Assembly (NCBI RefSeq): GCF_040676775.1
Contig: NZ_JBFAPP010000005.1
Coordinates: 310,001-374,000, forward strand
DNA length: 64,000 nt
DNA from: Micromonospora_G sp040676775
GTDB taxonomy: Bacteria > Actinomycetota > Actinomycetes > Mycobacteriales > Micromonosporaceae
Direction: 5' to 3'
Positions 8,511 through 16,092 of the stretch are shown here, piece after piece; position 1 is the stretch's first letter; the number at the start of each line of letters is the position of its first letter. The translations under genes were made by a program, and so were the position numbers. The notes below the pieces were generated by a model that saw nothing but the letters and a program-made list of their open reading frames with translations, ran no database searches and was not told where the DNA came from.

Positions 8511-8875
8511 TCGGGCGCCGGTGGGCCGAGGGCGACCGGGGCTCGTTCACCGCTGAGTTGGCGGCCGGCCTGCCGGCGCTGGTGATGCTGCTGCTCGTCG
8601 GGCTGGCCGCCGTCGGTGCGGTGACCATGAAGGCCCAGTGTGTGGACGCGGCTCGGGAGGCGGCACTCGCCGCCTCCCGAGGCGAACCCGGGGTGCCGGC
8701 CGGAGCGGGTTCCGCGCCGCCGGGCGCCACCGTGTCGGTCGCCGTCGCGGGCGAGCGGGTTGTCGCGACCGTACGCGCACCGATCCGTGTCTTCGGCACC
8801 CGACTGCCGAGGCTGACCGTCACCGCGAACGCGGTGGCCGCCGTGGAACCCGGAAACCCGGAGCCGCTGTCATGA
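8507..8875 (+). CDS. TadE-like minor pilin
   Basis: 122 residues, GTG start overlapping the pilin stop. The motif DRGSFTAELAAGLPALVMLL gives a prepilin-type cleavage after Gly with Glu at +5 and one N-terminal transmembrane helix, as in TadE pseudopilins. The exported part (about 45-122) holds VSVAVAGERVVATVRAPI and a beta-rich C-terminus. It probably caps or primes the pilus. It overlaps the following gene by four bases. Confidence 0.82.
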   Translation: MIGRRWAEGDRGSFTAELAAGLPALVMLLLVGLAAVGAVTMKAQCVDAAREAALAASRGEPGVPAGAGSAPPGATVSVAVAGERVVATVRAPIRVFGTRLPRLTVTANAVAAVEPGNPEPLS

Positions 8876-9237
8876 CCAGGTCCGTGTTCGGGCACAACGA
8901 TCGGGGGAGCGCCTCGCTGTGGCTGCTTGCGGTCGGGTTGACGCTGGTCATGGCCGGTATGGCCGGGGCGTCGGTGGGTGCGGCCAGGGTCGCCAAACAC
9001 CGGGCGAGGGTGGCCGCCGACTTCGGCGCGCTGGCCGGCGCCGCCCGTACGCTCGACGGCCCGGCCGCGGCCTGCGCGCGAGCGGCCGAACTGGTCGACG
9101 TCAACGGTGGCCGGATGCTCGACTGCACAGTGGACGGACTCGACCTGCAACTCGTGGCCGAGATCGCGGTGACCCCACTACCTGGGCTGACCCGGGTCGC
9201 CCGAGCTTCCGCCCGCGCCGGCCCGGCACGGGGCTGA
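8872..9237 (+). CDS. Helicase/secretion neighbourhood TadE/TadG-like protein
   Basis: 121 residues from ATG 8872, overlapping the tadE stop. The N-terminus NDRGSASLWLLAVGLTLVM is one transmembrane helix after a Gly, then AARVAKHRARVAADFGALAGA, a pattern of the TadE-like protein seen beside the actinobacterial helicase. The +5 Glu is absent, so processing may differ from the two upstream pilins. It is the last gene of the operon; a perfect hairpin follows 28 bases after the stop. Confidence 0.78.
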   Translation: MTRSVFGHNDRGSASLWLLAVGLTLVMAGMAGASVGAARVAKHRARVAADFGALAGAARTLDGPAAACARAAELVDVNGGRMLDCTVDGLDLQLVAEIAVTPLPGLTRVARASARAGPARG

Positions 9238-9265
9238 CGCACCCCCCGCTAATCCCCGAAGACAA

Positions 9266-9299
9266 AGTGGCAGACCTGCCGGTTGGCAGGTCTGCCACT
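9266..9299. terminator. Perfect 15-bp hairpin between convergent genes
   Basis: AGTGGCAGACCTGCC pairs without mismatch with GGCAGGTCTGCCACT around the tetraloop GGTT. It lies between the end of the tad operon (9237) and the end of the minus-strand CPBP gene (9354), so it can terminate both. Confidence 0.85.
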
Positions 9300-9353
9300 G
9301 GGCCGCTTCGAGTTGAGCCGTCCGAGGCGCCCTCGCCGAGCTGCCCGAATCGG

Positions 9354-10238
9354 TCAACCTCGGGTCGGAATGACCTGACGCGGCGGCTCGGTCACGACCC
9401 GGGGCTGGGGATCAACCTGGACCGGCAGGGCCGGCCGGAGGTGCCGCTGCCGGGCGAGCAGCACGCTCGCGACAATGACCTGCACCGCCAGGATGGCTGC
9501 CTGCGTCCCGGGTGACTTGACGGTCAACAGTGCCATTGTCATGTTCACGCCGAGGTGGACCGCAATCGACGCCGTGACCCCGGCAAGCTCGTACGCGTAA
9601 CCGGTGAGCAGCGCCATCGGGAAGACGCTGAGCGTGAACAGCAGCCCGCTCCAGCTGACCAGACCGAATTCGGCCTGGAGAGTCCCGTCGATGAAGAACA
9701 GCGGCAGATGCCACACCGCCCAGGCGGCACCGAGCAGCAGACCGGCCTGGAGGCGGCCCAACGACGCGAGCAGTCGCGGATAAGCGGTGCCACGCCAACC
9801 GGGCTCCTCGGCCAACGGACCGGCGATCAGCATGCTGACGAAAAACGGCACCGGTCCGCCGACGGTGGCGATGAGATCCCGCCCCTCGGTCAAGCTCACC
9901 ACGGGACCACCCAGGAGTTCCGCGAGCAGCGCGGCCGCCACCACGGTTGCCGAAGCCAGCACCAGCATCGGCAGCGCCCAGAACAGTCGTACGCCCAGCC
10001 GGGTCCGCACCGTACGAGCGGGTACGGGTTCACGGCGGCGGGCGCGGCGCGTACGGACCACTATCGCGCCGACCACCGGGCCGAAGCCGCCGAGCAGGTA
10101 CGGAACCGCGGTGGGGGAACTCGTCGCCGATCCACCGAGGACGATCGCGAAGAGCCAGAAGACGAAGGTCCAGCTGAACGTGACAGCCCAGAAAATGGCA
10201 AGGCCGGTTCGCTGACGAACGGGGGCTGCGATAGTCAC
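9354..10238 (-). CDS. CPBP family intramembrane glutamic protease
   Basis: 294 residues with about eight hydrophobic helices. The Abi/CPBP signature is complete: EEPGWRG (Glu144-Glu145, Arg149), WHLPLFF with His177, and HLGVN with His228 and Asn232. Members are membrane proteases of the prenyl-endopeptidase superfamily, some linked to bacteriocin immunity or membrane-protein processing; the substrate here is unknown. It is a single gene ending at the shared hairpin. It belongs to the block that separates the tad genes from the helicase. Confidence 0.88.
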   Translation of the reverse strand: MTIAAPVRQRTGLAIFWAVTFSWTFVFWLFAIVLGGSATSSPTAVPYLLGGFGPVVGAIVVRTRRARRREPVPARTVRTRLGVRLFWALPMLVLASATVVAAALLAELLGGPVVSLTEGRDLIATVGGPVPFFVSMLIAGPLAEEPGWRGTAYPRLLASLGRLQAGLLLGAAWAVWHLPLFFIDGTLQAEFGLVSWSGLLFTLSVFPMALLTGYAYELAGVTASIAVHLGVNMTMALLTVKSPGTQAAILAVQVIVASVLLARQRHLRPALPVQVDPQPRVVTEPPRQVIPTRG

Positions 10239-10302
10239 GCCGTTTTCCCTTTCATGAGTGGCGCAGGACGGGATTCCGAGTTCCCGCCATGCCGGGGACG
10301 TG

Positions 10303-10362
10303 CGGAAACTGCGACTGAAGGCATTCGATGGAACGGTCCGACTTGAGGCGTTCGAGTTTCCG
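10303..10362. promoter_or_regulatory. Inverted and direct repeats upstream of the CPBP gene
   Basis: CGGAAACT (10303-10310) is inverted at 10355-10362 (AGTTTCCG). Between them ACTGAAGGCATTCGA and ACTTGAGGCGTTCGA form an imperfect direct repeat. It lies in the 129-base gap between the CPBP start and the hydrolase stop and could be a regulator site or an RNA structure. Confidence 0.35.
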
Positions 10363-10367
10363 AACCG

Positions 10368-11318
10368 TCAGGGAGAATCCGTCCGCGGTGCGGTTCGGAC
10401 CTCCCGGGATGGTTCCCTGAGCCGGTGCGCGAGCCAGCCGCTCACCTGCGCGAGCAGGTCGGGGTCGACCGGTTGGCGCAGCAACCGTGGGTAGGAGCGC
10501 ACCGACGCGGGACCGGGATCACGGCGTAGCGAGTGGGTCAGGTCGGGAATCCGGTGCACGTTGACGTCGCCGCGTACGAGCCGGCGGATCTCGTCCAGGT
10601 CCGCCGGGTCGACCTGGATGTCCTTGCCGCCGGTGATCGCCAGGACGGGGACCTCGATCCTCGCCAGGTCCGGACGCGGATCGTGGCGGAGCATCTCCCG
10701 CATCCACCGGGCGTTCGTCCGCATCCCGGCGACCCGCACCACGTCGGCATCGCTTGCCTTGATCCGAGCGAGCTGCCGGTTGGCCAGTGCTCGCAGCGCC
10801 GGCAGCAGCAGCCGTACGGGCGCAGGCAGATCGCGGGCGATCATCGCGGCCTGCCAGCGCAGCGCGTCCTCGCCCAGGCGGGCGAAGCCGGCCAGCAGCA
10901 CCACCGCGCCAACCTCCGGACACGAGCCGAGCGACATCGCGTGGACGGCACCCTCGCTGTGCCCGACCACCGCAATCGCATCCGCCCGAATGTCGGGTCG
11001 CCCGGCCAGGGCACGCAGTGCGGCGGCGGCGTCGCGTCGGTTGTCGACGAACCCGGTCGTACGCCAATCGCCAGCGGTGGCTCCGACGCCGCGCCGGTCA
11101 TAACGCAGCGTCGCGATGCCGTTGTCCGCGAGCGCGGCGGCCAGCGGCGGTCCGAGTTCCATCCGGGGCCGGCCGGGGATGTTGGCGTCACGGTCCAGGC
11201 GCCCCGAGGCGTGCAGCAGCAGGACGGCCGGGTGCGGTCCGGCGCCCGTGGGCAGGGTCAGCGTGCCGACCAGGGGAAGTCCGTCGTCGGCGGTGGCGGT
11301 CATGTCGACGTCCCGCAT
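10368..11318 (-). CDS. Alpha/beta hydrolase (dienelactone hydrolase-like)
   Basis: 316 residues. The nucleophile elbow is GHSEG (Ser121), with an oxyanion region LLLHASGRLDRD and a late Asp/His pair in ITGGKDIQVDP and IPDLTHSLR. It resembles serine alpha/beta hydrolases of the acetyl-xylan-esterase/dienelactone type; the substrate is unknown and there is no signal peptide. ATG 11318 follows GGGAGGTGGGAC. It is divergent from the HTH regulator at 11396, and the 78-base gap between them carries three repeats spaced by 18 bases, so it is probably the regulator's target. Confidence 0.83.
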   Translation of the reverse strand: MRDVDMTATADDGLPLVGTLTLPTGAGPHPAVLLLHASGRLDRDANIPGRPRMELGPPLAAALADNGIATLRYDRRGVGATAGDWRTTGFVDNRRDAAAALRALAGRPDIRADAIAVVGHSEGAVHAMSLGSCPEVGAVVLLAGFARLGEDALRWQAAMIARDLPAPVRLLLPALRALANRQLARIKASDADVVRVAGMRTNARWMREMLRHDPRPDLARIEVPVLAITGGKDIQVDPADLDEIRRLVRGDVNVHRIPDLTHSLRRDPGPASVRSYPRLLRQPVDPDLLAQVSGWLAHRLREPSREVRTAPRTDSP

Positions 11319-11347
11319 GTCCCACCTCCCATCATTCTCGGCTTTGG

Positions 11348-11390
11348 GAACATTATCAGCGATGAGAACATTATCGTATGTGGGAACATG
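11348..11390. promoter_or_regulatory. Three 18-bp-spaced GAACAT repeats, candidate operator
   Basis: GAACATTATC occurs at 11348-11357 and 11366-11375, and GAACATG at 11384-11390, each start exactly 18 bases after the last. The sites fill the divergent gap between hydrolase and HTH regulator, and the third abuts the regulator start. The spacing places all copies nearly on one DNA face, typical of cooperative operators. Confidence 0.55.
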
Positions 11391-11395
11391 GGGTC

Positions 11396-11956
11396 ATGGC
11401 AACTGCGGACCTTCTCCTGCATCCCGTCCGGATGCGCATCCTGCAAGCGCTGTTCGACGCCGATCCGTTGACCACCGCACAGCTACGCGACCGCCTACCC
11501 GACATCCCACCTGCGACGATGTACCGGCACATCGCCGTGTTGACCGACGCGGGCGTGCTTGAGGTGGTGGACGAGAAACGCGTACGCGGCACGGTGGAGC
11601 GCAGCTACCGGGTACGCAAGGAGGAGGCGGTGGTCGACCCCGCGGCGCGGGCGGCCATGACGCGGGAGGACCACCTGCGGGCGTACACCACGTTCTCGGC
11701 ATCGCTGATGGGGGACTTCGACCGCTACCTCGCCCACGAGAACGCCGACCCCAACGTGGACGGCGTGGTCTACCGGCAGGCAGCGGTGTGGCTGACCGAG
11801 GAGGAGTTCGCCACGCTGGTCGAGGAGATCGAGAGCGCCGTCCTCGCCCGGGTCGGCCACCCCAGGGGCGACGGCCGCATCCGTCGGGTCGTCAGCCTGG
11901 TTGTGGTCCCGGACCAACCCAGGACGAAAGCGGACACGAAGCGGCTGGCCGACTGA
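11396..11956 (+). CDS. Winged-helix transcriptional regulator (ArsR-like fold)
   Basis: 186 residues. The N-terminal winged helix reads LLLHPVRMRILQALFDADPL, then TTAQLRDRLPDIPPATMYRHIAVLTDAGVLEVV with a basic wing (EKRVRGTVERSYRV). The C-terminal half (about 80-186) is an alpha/beta effector-like domain without a recognised ligand motif. I prefer ATG 11396 since family members begin a few residues before LLLHPVR; an in-frame ATG at 11378 adds six residues but lies inside the operator repeats. It is divergent from the hydrolase and probably represses it and itself. Confidence 0.8.
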   Translation: MATADLLLHPVRMRILQALFDADPLTTAQLRDRLPDIPPATMYRHIAVLTDAGVLEVVDEKRVRGTVERSYRVRKEEAVVDPAARAAMTREDHLRAYTTFSASLMGDFDRYLAHENADPNVDGVVYRQAAVWLTEEEFATLVEEIESAVLARVGHPRGDGRIRRVVSLVVVPDQPRTKADTKRLAD

Positions 11957-11985
11957 GCCGGTCCGGGCCGCTGGCTCGGAGCGCG

Positions 11986-12033
11986 GGCTGTGGTCGATCA
12001 CTGCCCCTGGAGGGGTAGGAAACAACCACAGCC
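11986..12033 (+). repeat. Nested palindromic element, copy A
   Basis: Outer arms GGCTGTGGT / ACCACAGCC (9 bp) enclose CCCCTGGAGGGG, itself self-complementary, followed by TAG. It starts 29 bases after the HTH gene stop. The same core and layout recur at 55242-55291 and 56333-56376, in the same orientation relative to the upstream gene. Confidence 0.8.
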
Positions 12034-12143
12034 GGCGACGTCACCAGGTTGGTGTCAGGGGCGGGTGCCGGGTCCGAAGTACGTGGTGGCGACATGGTCG
12101 AAGGCCTCGGTCGCGAGGCCGGTGCCTGTGGGGCCAGCCGTGG

Positions 12144-12353
12144 TCAGCGGCCGGTGCCGTCGGCAGCGGCGCGCAGCGCCGAGGCGCTGAGGATCTGGTG
12201 GATGCCGTGCAGTTGCTCGTTCATCCGGTGCAGCTGCTCGGCCTGGGCCAGGGTGGCGTACGCCTGACTGAGCGAGATCTGCTGGTCCACCGTGAGGTTG
12301 TCCTGGTCGACGCCGTAGAGCAGGTCGACGGTCTCGGCGATGGTGTCGGCCAC
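12144..12353 (-). CDS. Small hypothetical helical protein
   Basis: 69 residues, GTG 12353 preceded by GAGGAGGACGAG, an excellent SD. The protein is predicted helical and hydrophilic (ADTIAETVDLLYGVDQ, then QAEQLHRMNEQLHGIHQIL with heptad-like leucines), suggesting a coiled coil or helical hairpin. No membrane segment and no known family recognised. It lies downstream of the helicase gene on the same strand, 75 bases after its stop, so it may be co-transcribed. Confidence 0.6.
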   Translation of the reverse strand: MADTIAETVDLLYGVDQDNLTVDQQISLSQAYATLAQAEQLHRMNEQLHGIHQILSASALRAAADGTGR

Positions 12354-12427
12354 CTCGTCCTCCTCGGACAGCTATGGAAGCGCTCCCAAGCAGGGTACCC
12401 ATACGGGCGGTCATCCATACAGATGAA

Positions 12428-14818
12428 TCAGGCGGATTCCTCGGCCAGGTTCGTCAGCACCACGTCCAGCACCTTGACCGCCTCCGCCTTGGCCAGCGGG
12501 TTGTTGCCGTTTCCGCACTTCGGCGACTGTACGCACGACGGGCAGCCGGACTCGCAGCCGCACTCGCTGATGGCGTCCCGCGTCGCCGTCAGCCACTCCG
12601 CCGCCGCGTGGTACGCCCGCTCGGCGAAACCGGCCCCGCCGGGATGCCCGTCGTAGACGAATACCGTCGGCGCACCGGTGTCCGGGTGGATCCCGGTGGA
12701 GAGCCCACCGATGTCCCAGCGGTCGCAGGTGGCGATCAGCGGCAGCAGGCCGATCGCGGCGTGCTCGGCCGCGTGCAACGCACCCGGTACGTCGGCCACC
12801 TCCACCCCGGCCTGGGTGAGGGCGTTCAGCGACACGGTGAACCAGACCGCGACCGTACGCAGCTCGCGGGCGGGCAGGTCCAGCGGGCGGGTGTCCAGCA
12901 CCTCGCCGGAGGCGAGCCGCCGCCGCTGGTACGACACCACCTGGCTGGTCACGTCCACCTCGCCGAGGAACAGCCCGACCGGCCCGGCGTCCCGGTACGA
13001 CCGCACCGACACCACCCCGAGCGAGGTGACGTCCCGGGCGTGGGTGGACCAGTCCGGCTCCTCGGCGTGCACCAGCGCGCACGCGTCGTCCAGGTCCAGG
13101 TTGTCCACCACGTACGAGACGCCCTGGTGCAGGTAGACCGCGCCGGAGTGGAGCATGAAGTGGGACGAGGCCGGGTCGACGGTGCCGAGCAGCCGCCCGG
13201 TGGCCGTCTCGACCACCGAGATCGGTGCGCCACCCGTGCCGCGCAGGTCCACCTCGGGGCGCCCGGTGTGCCGCCAGTACCAGCCGGTCGGGCGCTGCCG
13301 CAGCGCGCCCGACTCGACCAGGGCGGCCACCGCCTCCGCCGCCCCCGGCCCGAACAGCGGCAGGTCGGCCTGGGTCAGCGGGGCCTCGGAGGCCGCGCAG
13401 CAAAGCTGCGGCCCGAGCACGTACGGGTTGGCCGGGTCGAGCACGGTCGCCTCGACCGGTCGCCCGAACAGTGCCTCCGGATGGTGCACCAGGTACGTGT
13501 CCAGCGGGTCGTCCCGTGCCACCAGCACGGCGAGCGCCTCGCCGCCGGAACGCCCCGCCCGCCCGGCCTGCTGCCAGAGCGACGCCCGGGTCCCCGGCCA
13601 GCCGCAGATCAGCACCGCGTCCAGTCCGACCAGGTCGACGCCGAGTTCGAGCGCGTTGGTCGAGGCGAGTCCGAGCAGGTCACCGTGGAGCAGCGCCCGT
13701 TCCAGTTTCCGCCGGTCCTCGCGCAGGTAGCCGGCCCGGTACGCGGCCACCCGACTGCCGAGGCCGGGCACCGCCTCGTCCAGTGATCGGCGGGCGGTGC
13801 TGGCGACCACCTCGGCGCCGCGTCGGGACCGGACGAACGCGAGCGTACGCACACCCGCGGCGACGGTGTCGCTGAGCAGGTCGGCGGTTTCCCGCAGGGC
13901 GGAGCGCCGGACCGGTTCCGCCTCGGTGAGTTCGACCGCGTCGGGCGAGGGCGGCAGCAGCGGCGGCTCCCAGAGCGCGAACGTGACCCCGCCCCGGGGG
14001 GACGAGTCCTCGGTGACCGCGGTCACCGGCAGCCCGGTCAGCCGCTCGGCGGCGTTCGCCGGGTCACCGGAGGTGGCCGAGGCCAGCACGAAGACCGGGG
14101 AGCGGGGCACACCGTCGACGGTGGGTCCGTACCGGGCGGCCTGGCGGCGCAGCCGGCGCAGCACATGCGCCACGTGCGAGCCGAACACCCCCCGGTACGT
14201 GTGGCACTCGTCGACCACCACGAACGCCAGCCGGCGCAGGAACGTCGCCCAGTGGCCGTGTCCGGGCAGGATGCCGTGGTGCAGCATGTCCGGGTTGGTC
14301 AGTACGAACCGGGAGTGCTTGCGGATCCACTCCCGCTCGGCGCGCGGGGTGTCGCCGTCGTAGCTCGCCGGGCGTACGCCGTCGAGGTCGAGGGCGGCGA
14401 TGGCGCGCAACTGGTCGGCGGCGAGTGCCTTGGTCGGTGCCAGGTAGAGCACGGTCGCGCGCGGGTCGGTGAGCAGGGTGGCCAGCGCCGGCAACTGGTA
14501 CGCCAGCGACTTGCCCGATCCGGTGCCGGTGGCGACGATCACGTGCTGGCCGCCGTACGCCAGGGTGGCCGCCTCGGCCTGGTGCTGCCAGGGGGTGACC
14601 ACGCCGCGCCCGACGAACGCCGCCCGCAGTGGCTCCGGCACCCAGCCCGGCCACGGTACGGACTGCCCGGCGCTGGCCGGAACCCGCTCGACGTGGGTGA
14701 CCGGATCGGTCCGGGTTCGGGCCCGTAGCTGTCGCAGCAACTCGGCCGGGCCGGGGGTGGGGCCACCGGCCGGACGGGGCCGATCGGCCTCGGCGGATAC
14801 TGTGGCTGCGGTGGTCAC
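12428..14818 (-). CDS. DEAD/DEAH-box helicase, MrfA/YprA-like (helicase/secretion neighbourhood)
   Basis: 796 residues. The Q-like motif (TPWQHQAEA), Walker A ATGTGSGKS, DECH box (VVVDECHTYRG), LASATSG and QQAGRAGRSG give a complete superfamily 2 helicase. The C-terminal DUF1998-type region ends with cysteines in CGCESGCPSCVQSPKCGNGN, the zinc-binding pattern of MrfA-type repair helicases. This is the DECH helicase that gives the neighbouring tad genes their family name. I start at GTG 14818: the open frame extends to 15043 but that would overlap the bldG start and adds low-quality sequence. It is divergent from bldG. Confidence 0.88.
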   Translation of the reverse strand: MTTAATVSAEADRPRPAGGPTPGPAELLRQLRARTRTDPVTHVERVPASAGQSVPWPGWVPEPLRAAFVGRGVVTPWQHQAEAATLAYGGQHVIVATGTGSGKSLAYQLPALATLLTDPRATVLYLAPTKALAADQLRAIAALDLDGVRPASYDGDTPRAEREWIRKHSRFVLTNPDMLHHGILPGHGHWATFLRRLAFVVVDECHTYRGVFGSHVAHVLRRLRRQAARYGPTVDGVPRSPVFVLASATSGDPANAAERLTGLPVTAVTEDSSPRGGVTFALWEPPLLPPSPDAVELTEAEPVRRSALRETADLLSDTVAAGVRTLAFVRSRRGAEVVASTARRSLDEAVPGLGSRVAAYRAGYLREDRRKLERALLHGDLLGLASTNALELGVDLVGLDAVLICGWPGTRASLWQQAGRAGRSGGEALAVLVARDDPLDTYLVHHPEALFGRPVEATVLDPANPYVLGPQLCCAASEAPLTQADLPLFGPGAAEAVAALVESGALRQRPTGWYWRHTGRPEVDLRGTGGAPISVVETATGRLLGTVDPASSHFMLHSGAVYLHQGVSYVVDNLDLDDACALVHAEEPDWSTHARDVTSLGVVSVRSYRDAGPVGLFLGEVDVTSQVVSYQRRRLASGEVLDTRPLDLPARELRTVAVWFTVSLNALTQAGVEVADVPGALHAAEHAAIGLLPLIATCDRWDIGGLSTGIHPDTGAPTVFVYDGHPGGAGFAERAYHAAAEWLTATRDAISECGCESGCPSCVQSPKCGNGNNPLAKAEAVKVLDVVLTNLAEESA

Positions 14819-15014
14819 GCCCTGCACTCTCGCACCGACCCGCCGGAATCGGAAAGCGGGGGCACGGGACGGGCAGTGGGCACCGAGGGTCAGGTAGGCG
14901 ACGCTCCGGCTCGGTGCGGCGCCGGCCGGACGATGGTTAGATGCCCATGAGCATTCCTGGCGGGAGCCGCCCGGTCGGGCCGGCATCAGCCGGAGAGGTA
15001 GTCGAGGAGGACGG

Positions 15015-15371
15015 ATGGAGCTGTCGCTGACGACCCGCACCATCGCCGAGCACGCGGTGCTGGAGGTCGGTGGCGAGGTGGACGTCTACACCGCCCCTCG
15101 ACTCCGGGAACGGCTGATCGAGATGGTCGACGGCGGTGCCCGGCAGGTCGTGGTGGACCTGAGCCGGGTCGACTTCCTCGACTCCACCGGTCTCGGTGTG
15201 CTGGTCGGCGCCCTGAAGCGGCTGCGCGCGGTCGGCGGCACCTTCGGGCTGGTCTGCGACAAGGAACCGCTGCTCAAGATTTTCCGGATCACCGCGCTGG
15301 ACCAGGTATTCCCGCTCTACCCCACGATCGACGCGGCGACGGCGCCGGGCGCGGCGAACCCCACCGCGTGA
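15015..15371 (+). CDS. bldG: Anti-sigma factor antagonist, STAS domain (BldG-like)
   Basis: 118 residues, one STAS domain. The phosphorylatable serine is Ser57 in FLDSTGLGVLVG, matching the position known for Streptomyces BldG. SD GAGGAGG precedes ATG 15015. In Streptomyces bldG lies next to the same helicase, its anti-sigma partner and hppA, and controls differentiation and antibiotic synthesis; the gene name here rests on that synteny plus the motif. The next gene overlaps the stop (GTGATG), so the antagonist and anti-sigma factor are translationally coupled. Confidence 0.85.
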   Translation: MELSLTTRTIAEHAVLEVGGEVDVYTAPRLRERLIEMVDGGARQVVVDLSRVDFLDSTGLGVLVGALKRLRAVGGTFGLVCDKEPLLKIFRITALDQVFPLYPTIDAATAPGAANPTA

Positions 15372-15805
15372 TGTCGACCGTCCGGTTGTCTTTCTCTCCG
15401 GCGCCGGTGCACGTCCGCACCGCGCGCCTGGTCGGGGTCGCGGTCGCCCGCCGGGCCGGCGTCGCCGAGGAACTGCTCGACGAGGTACGCCTGGCCATCG
15501 GCGAGGCCTGCACCCGCGCGGTCGCCCTGCACCGCCAGTACGGTCTCAGCGACCTGGTGCAGGTCGAGATGTCCGACGGCGGTTCCTACACGGTGCGGGT
15601 CACCGACCGGGCACCGATCGAAGCCGGCCTGGGCCTGGCCGCGCTGCCCCCGGACGAGTTGGCCGACGAGTCGCTGACCGACGAGGCGCTCACCGTCGGC
15701 GTGGGCTTCGCCCTGCTCGCGGGCTTCGTCGAGGACCTTCAGGTGCGCCCGGTGGACGAGGGCATCGGCACCGAGGTGCGGATGGTCTGGCCGGTCGGCC
15801 GCTGA
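15368..15805 (+). CDS. Anti-sigma regulatory factor, HATPase_c_2 (RsbW-like; bldG partner)
   Basis: 145 residues of the GHKL kinase-like anti-sigma family. The N-box region DEVRLAIGEACTRAV is present, though the Asn usually found as EACxNA is replaced by Arg. The G1/G2 region around RVTDRAP and GVGFALLAGFVEDL is diverged. Orthologue by position of the Streptomyces bldG-linked anti-sigma protein (ApgA). It probably binds a sigma factor and is titrated by unphosphorylated BldG. The altered N-box suggests that kinase activity may be lost and another kinase may phosphorylate BldG. Start is GTG 15368 or ATG 15371. Confidence 0.82.
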   Translation: MMSTVRLSFSPAPVHVRTARLVGVAVARRAGVAEELLDEVRLAIGEACTRAVALHRQYGLSDLVQVEMSDGGSYTVRVTDRAPIEAGLGLAALPPDELADESLTDEALTVGVGFALLAGFVEDLQVRPVDEGIGTEVRMVWPVGR

Positions 15806-16092
15806 CCGGTCACCCCCGGTCGCAGTCTCCATAGCAGATCAACTCCACTAGTACAGCGACGAAGATCATTGCGACACGGTGGGTGGTAATTGTGACCTCC
15901 AACACTGCGGACGGCTAGAGTACCCGGGGTTATCAGCAAGTGCCCTGGTCCCGCGCTCGCGTGATCGGGTGGTCACCGCTGAGCTGAAGCCTGGCCCGGC
16001 GGAGACGCTTGCGAACCGTGACTCCACGTGTGGAGAAGCCGGGCCGGTCTCGTCCGCCGGCCGGCGCGAGTGTTGGGTACAGGAGGACATAG

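Noticed and set aside
12428..15043. Helicase start at 15043
   Set aside because: The extra 75 residues overlap the bldG start on the other strand and lack helicase-family similarity; GTG 14818 gives normal family length.
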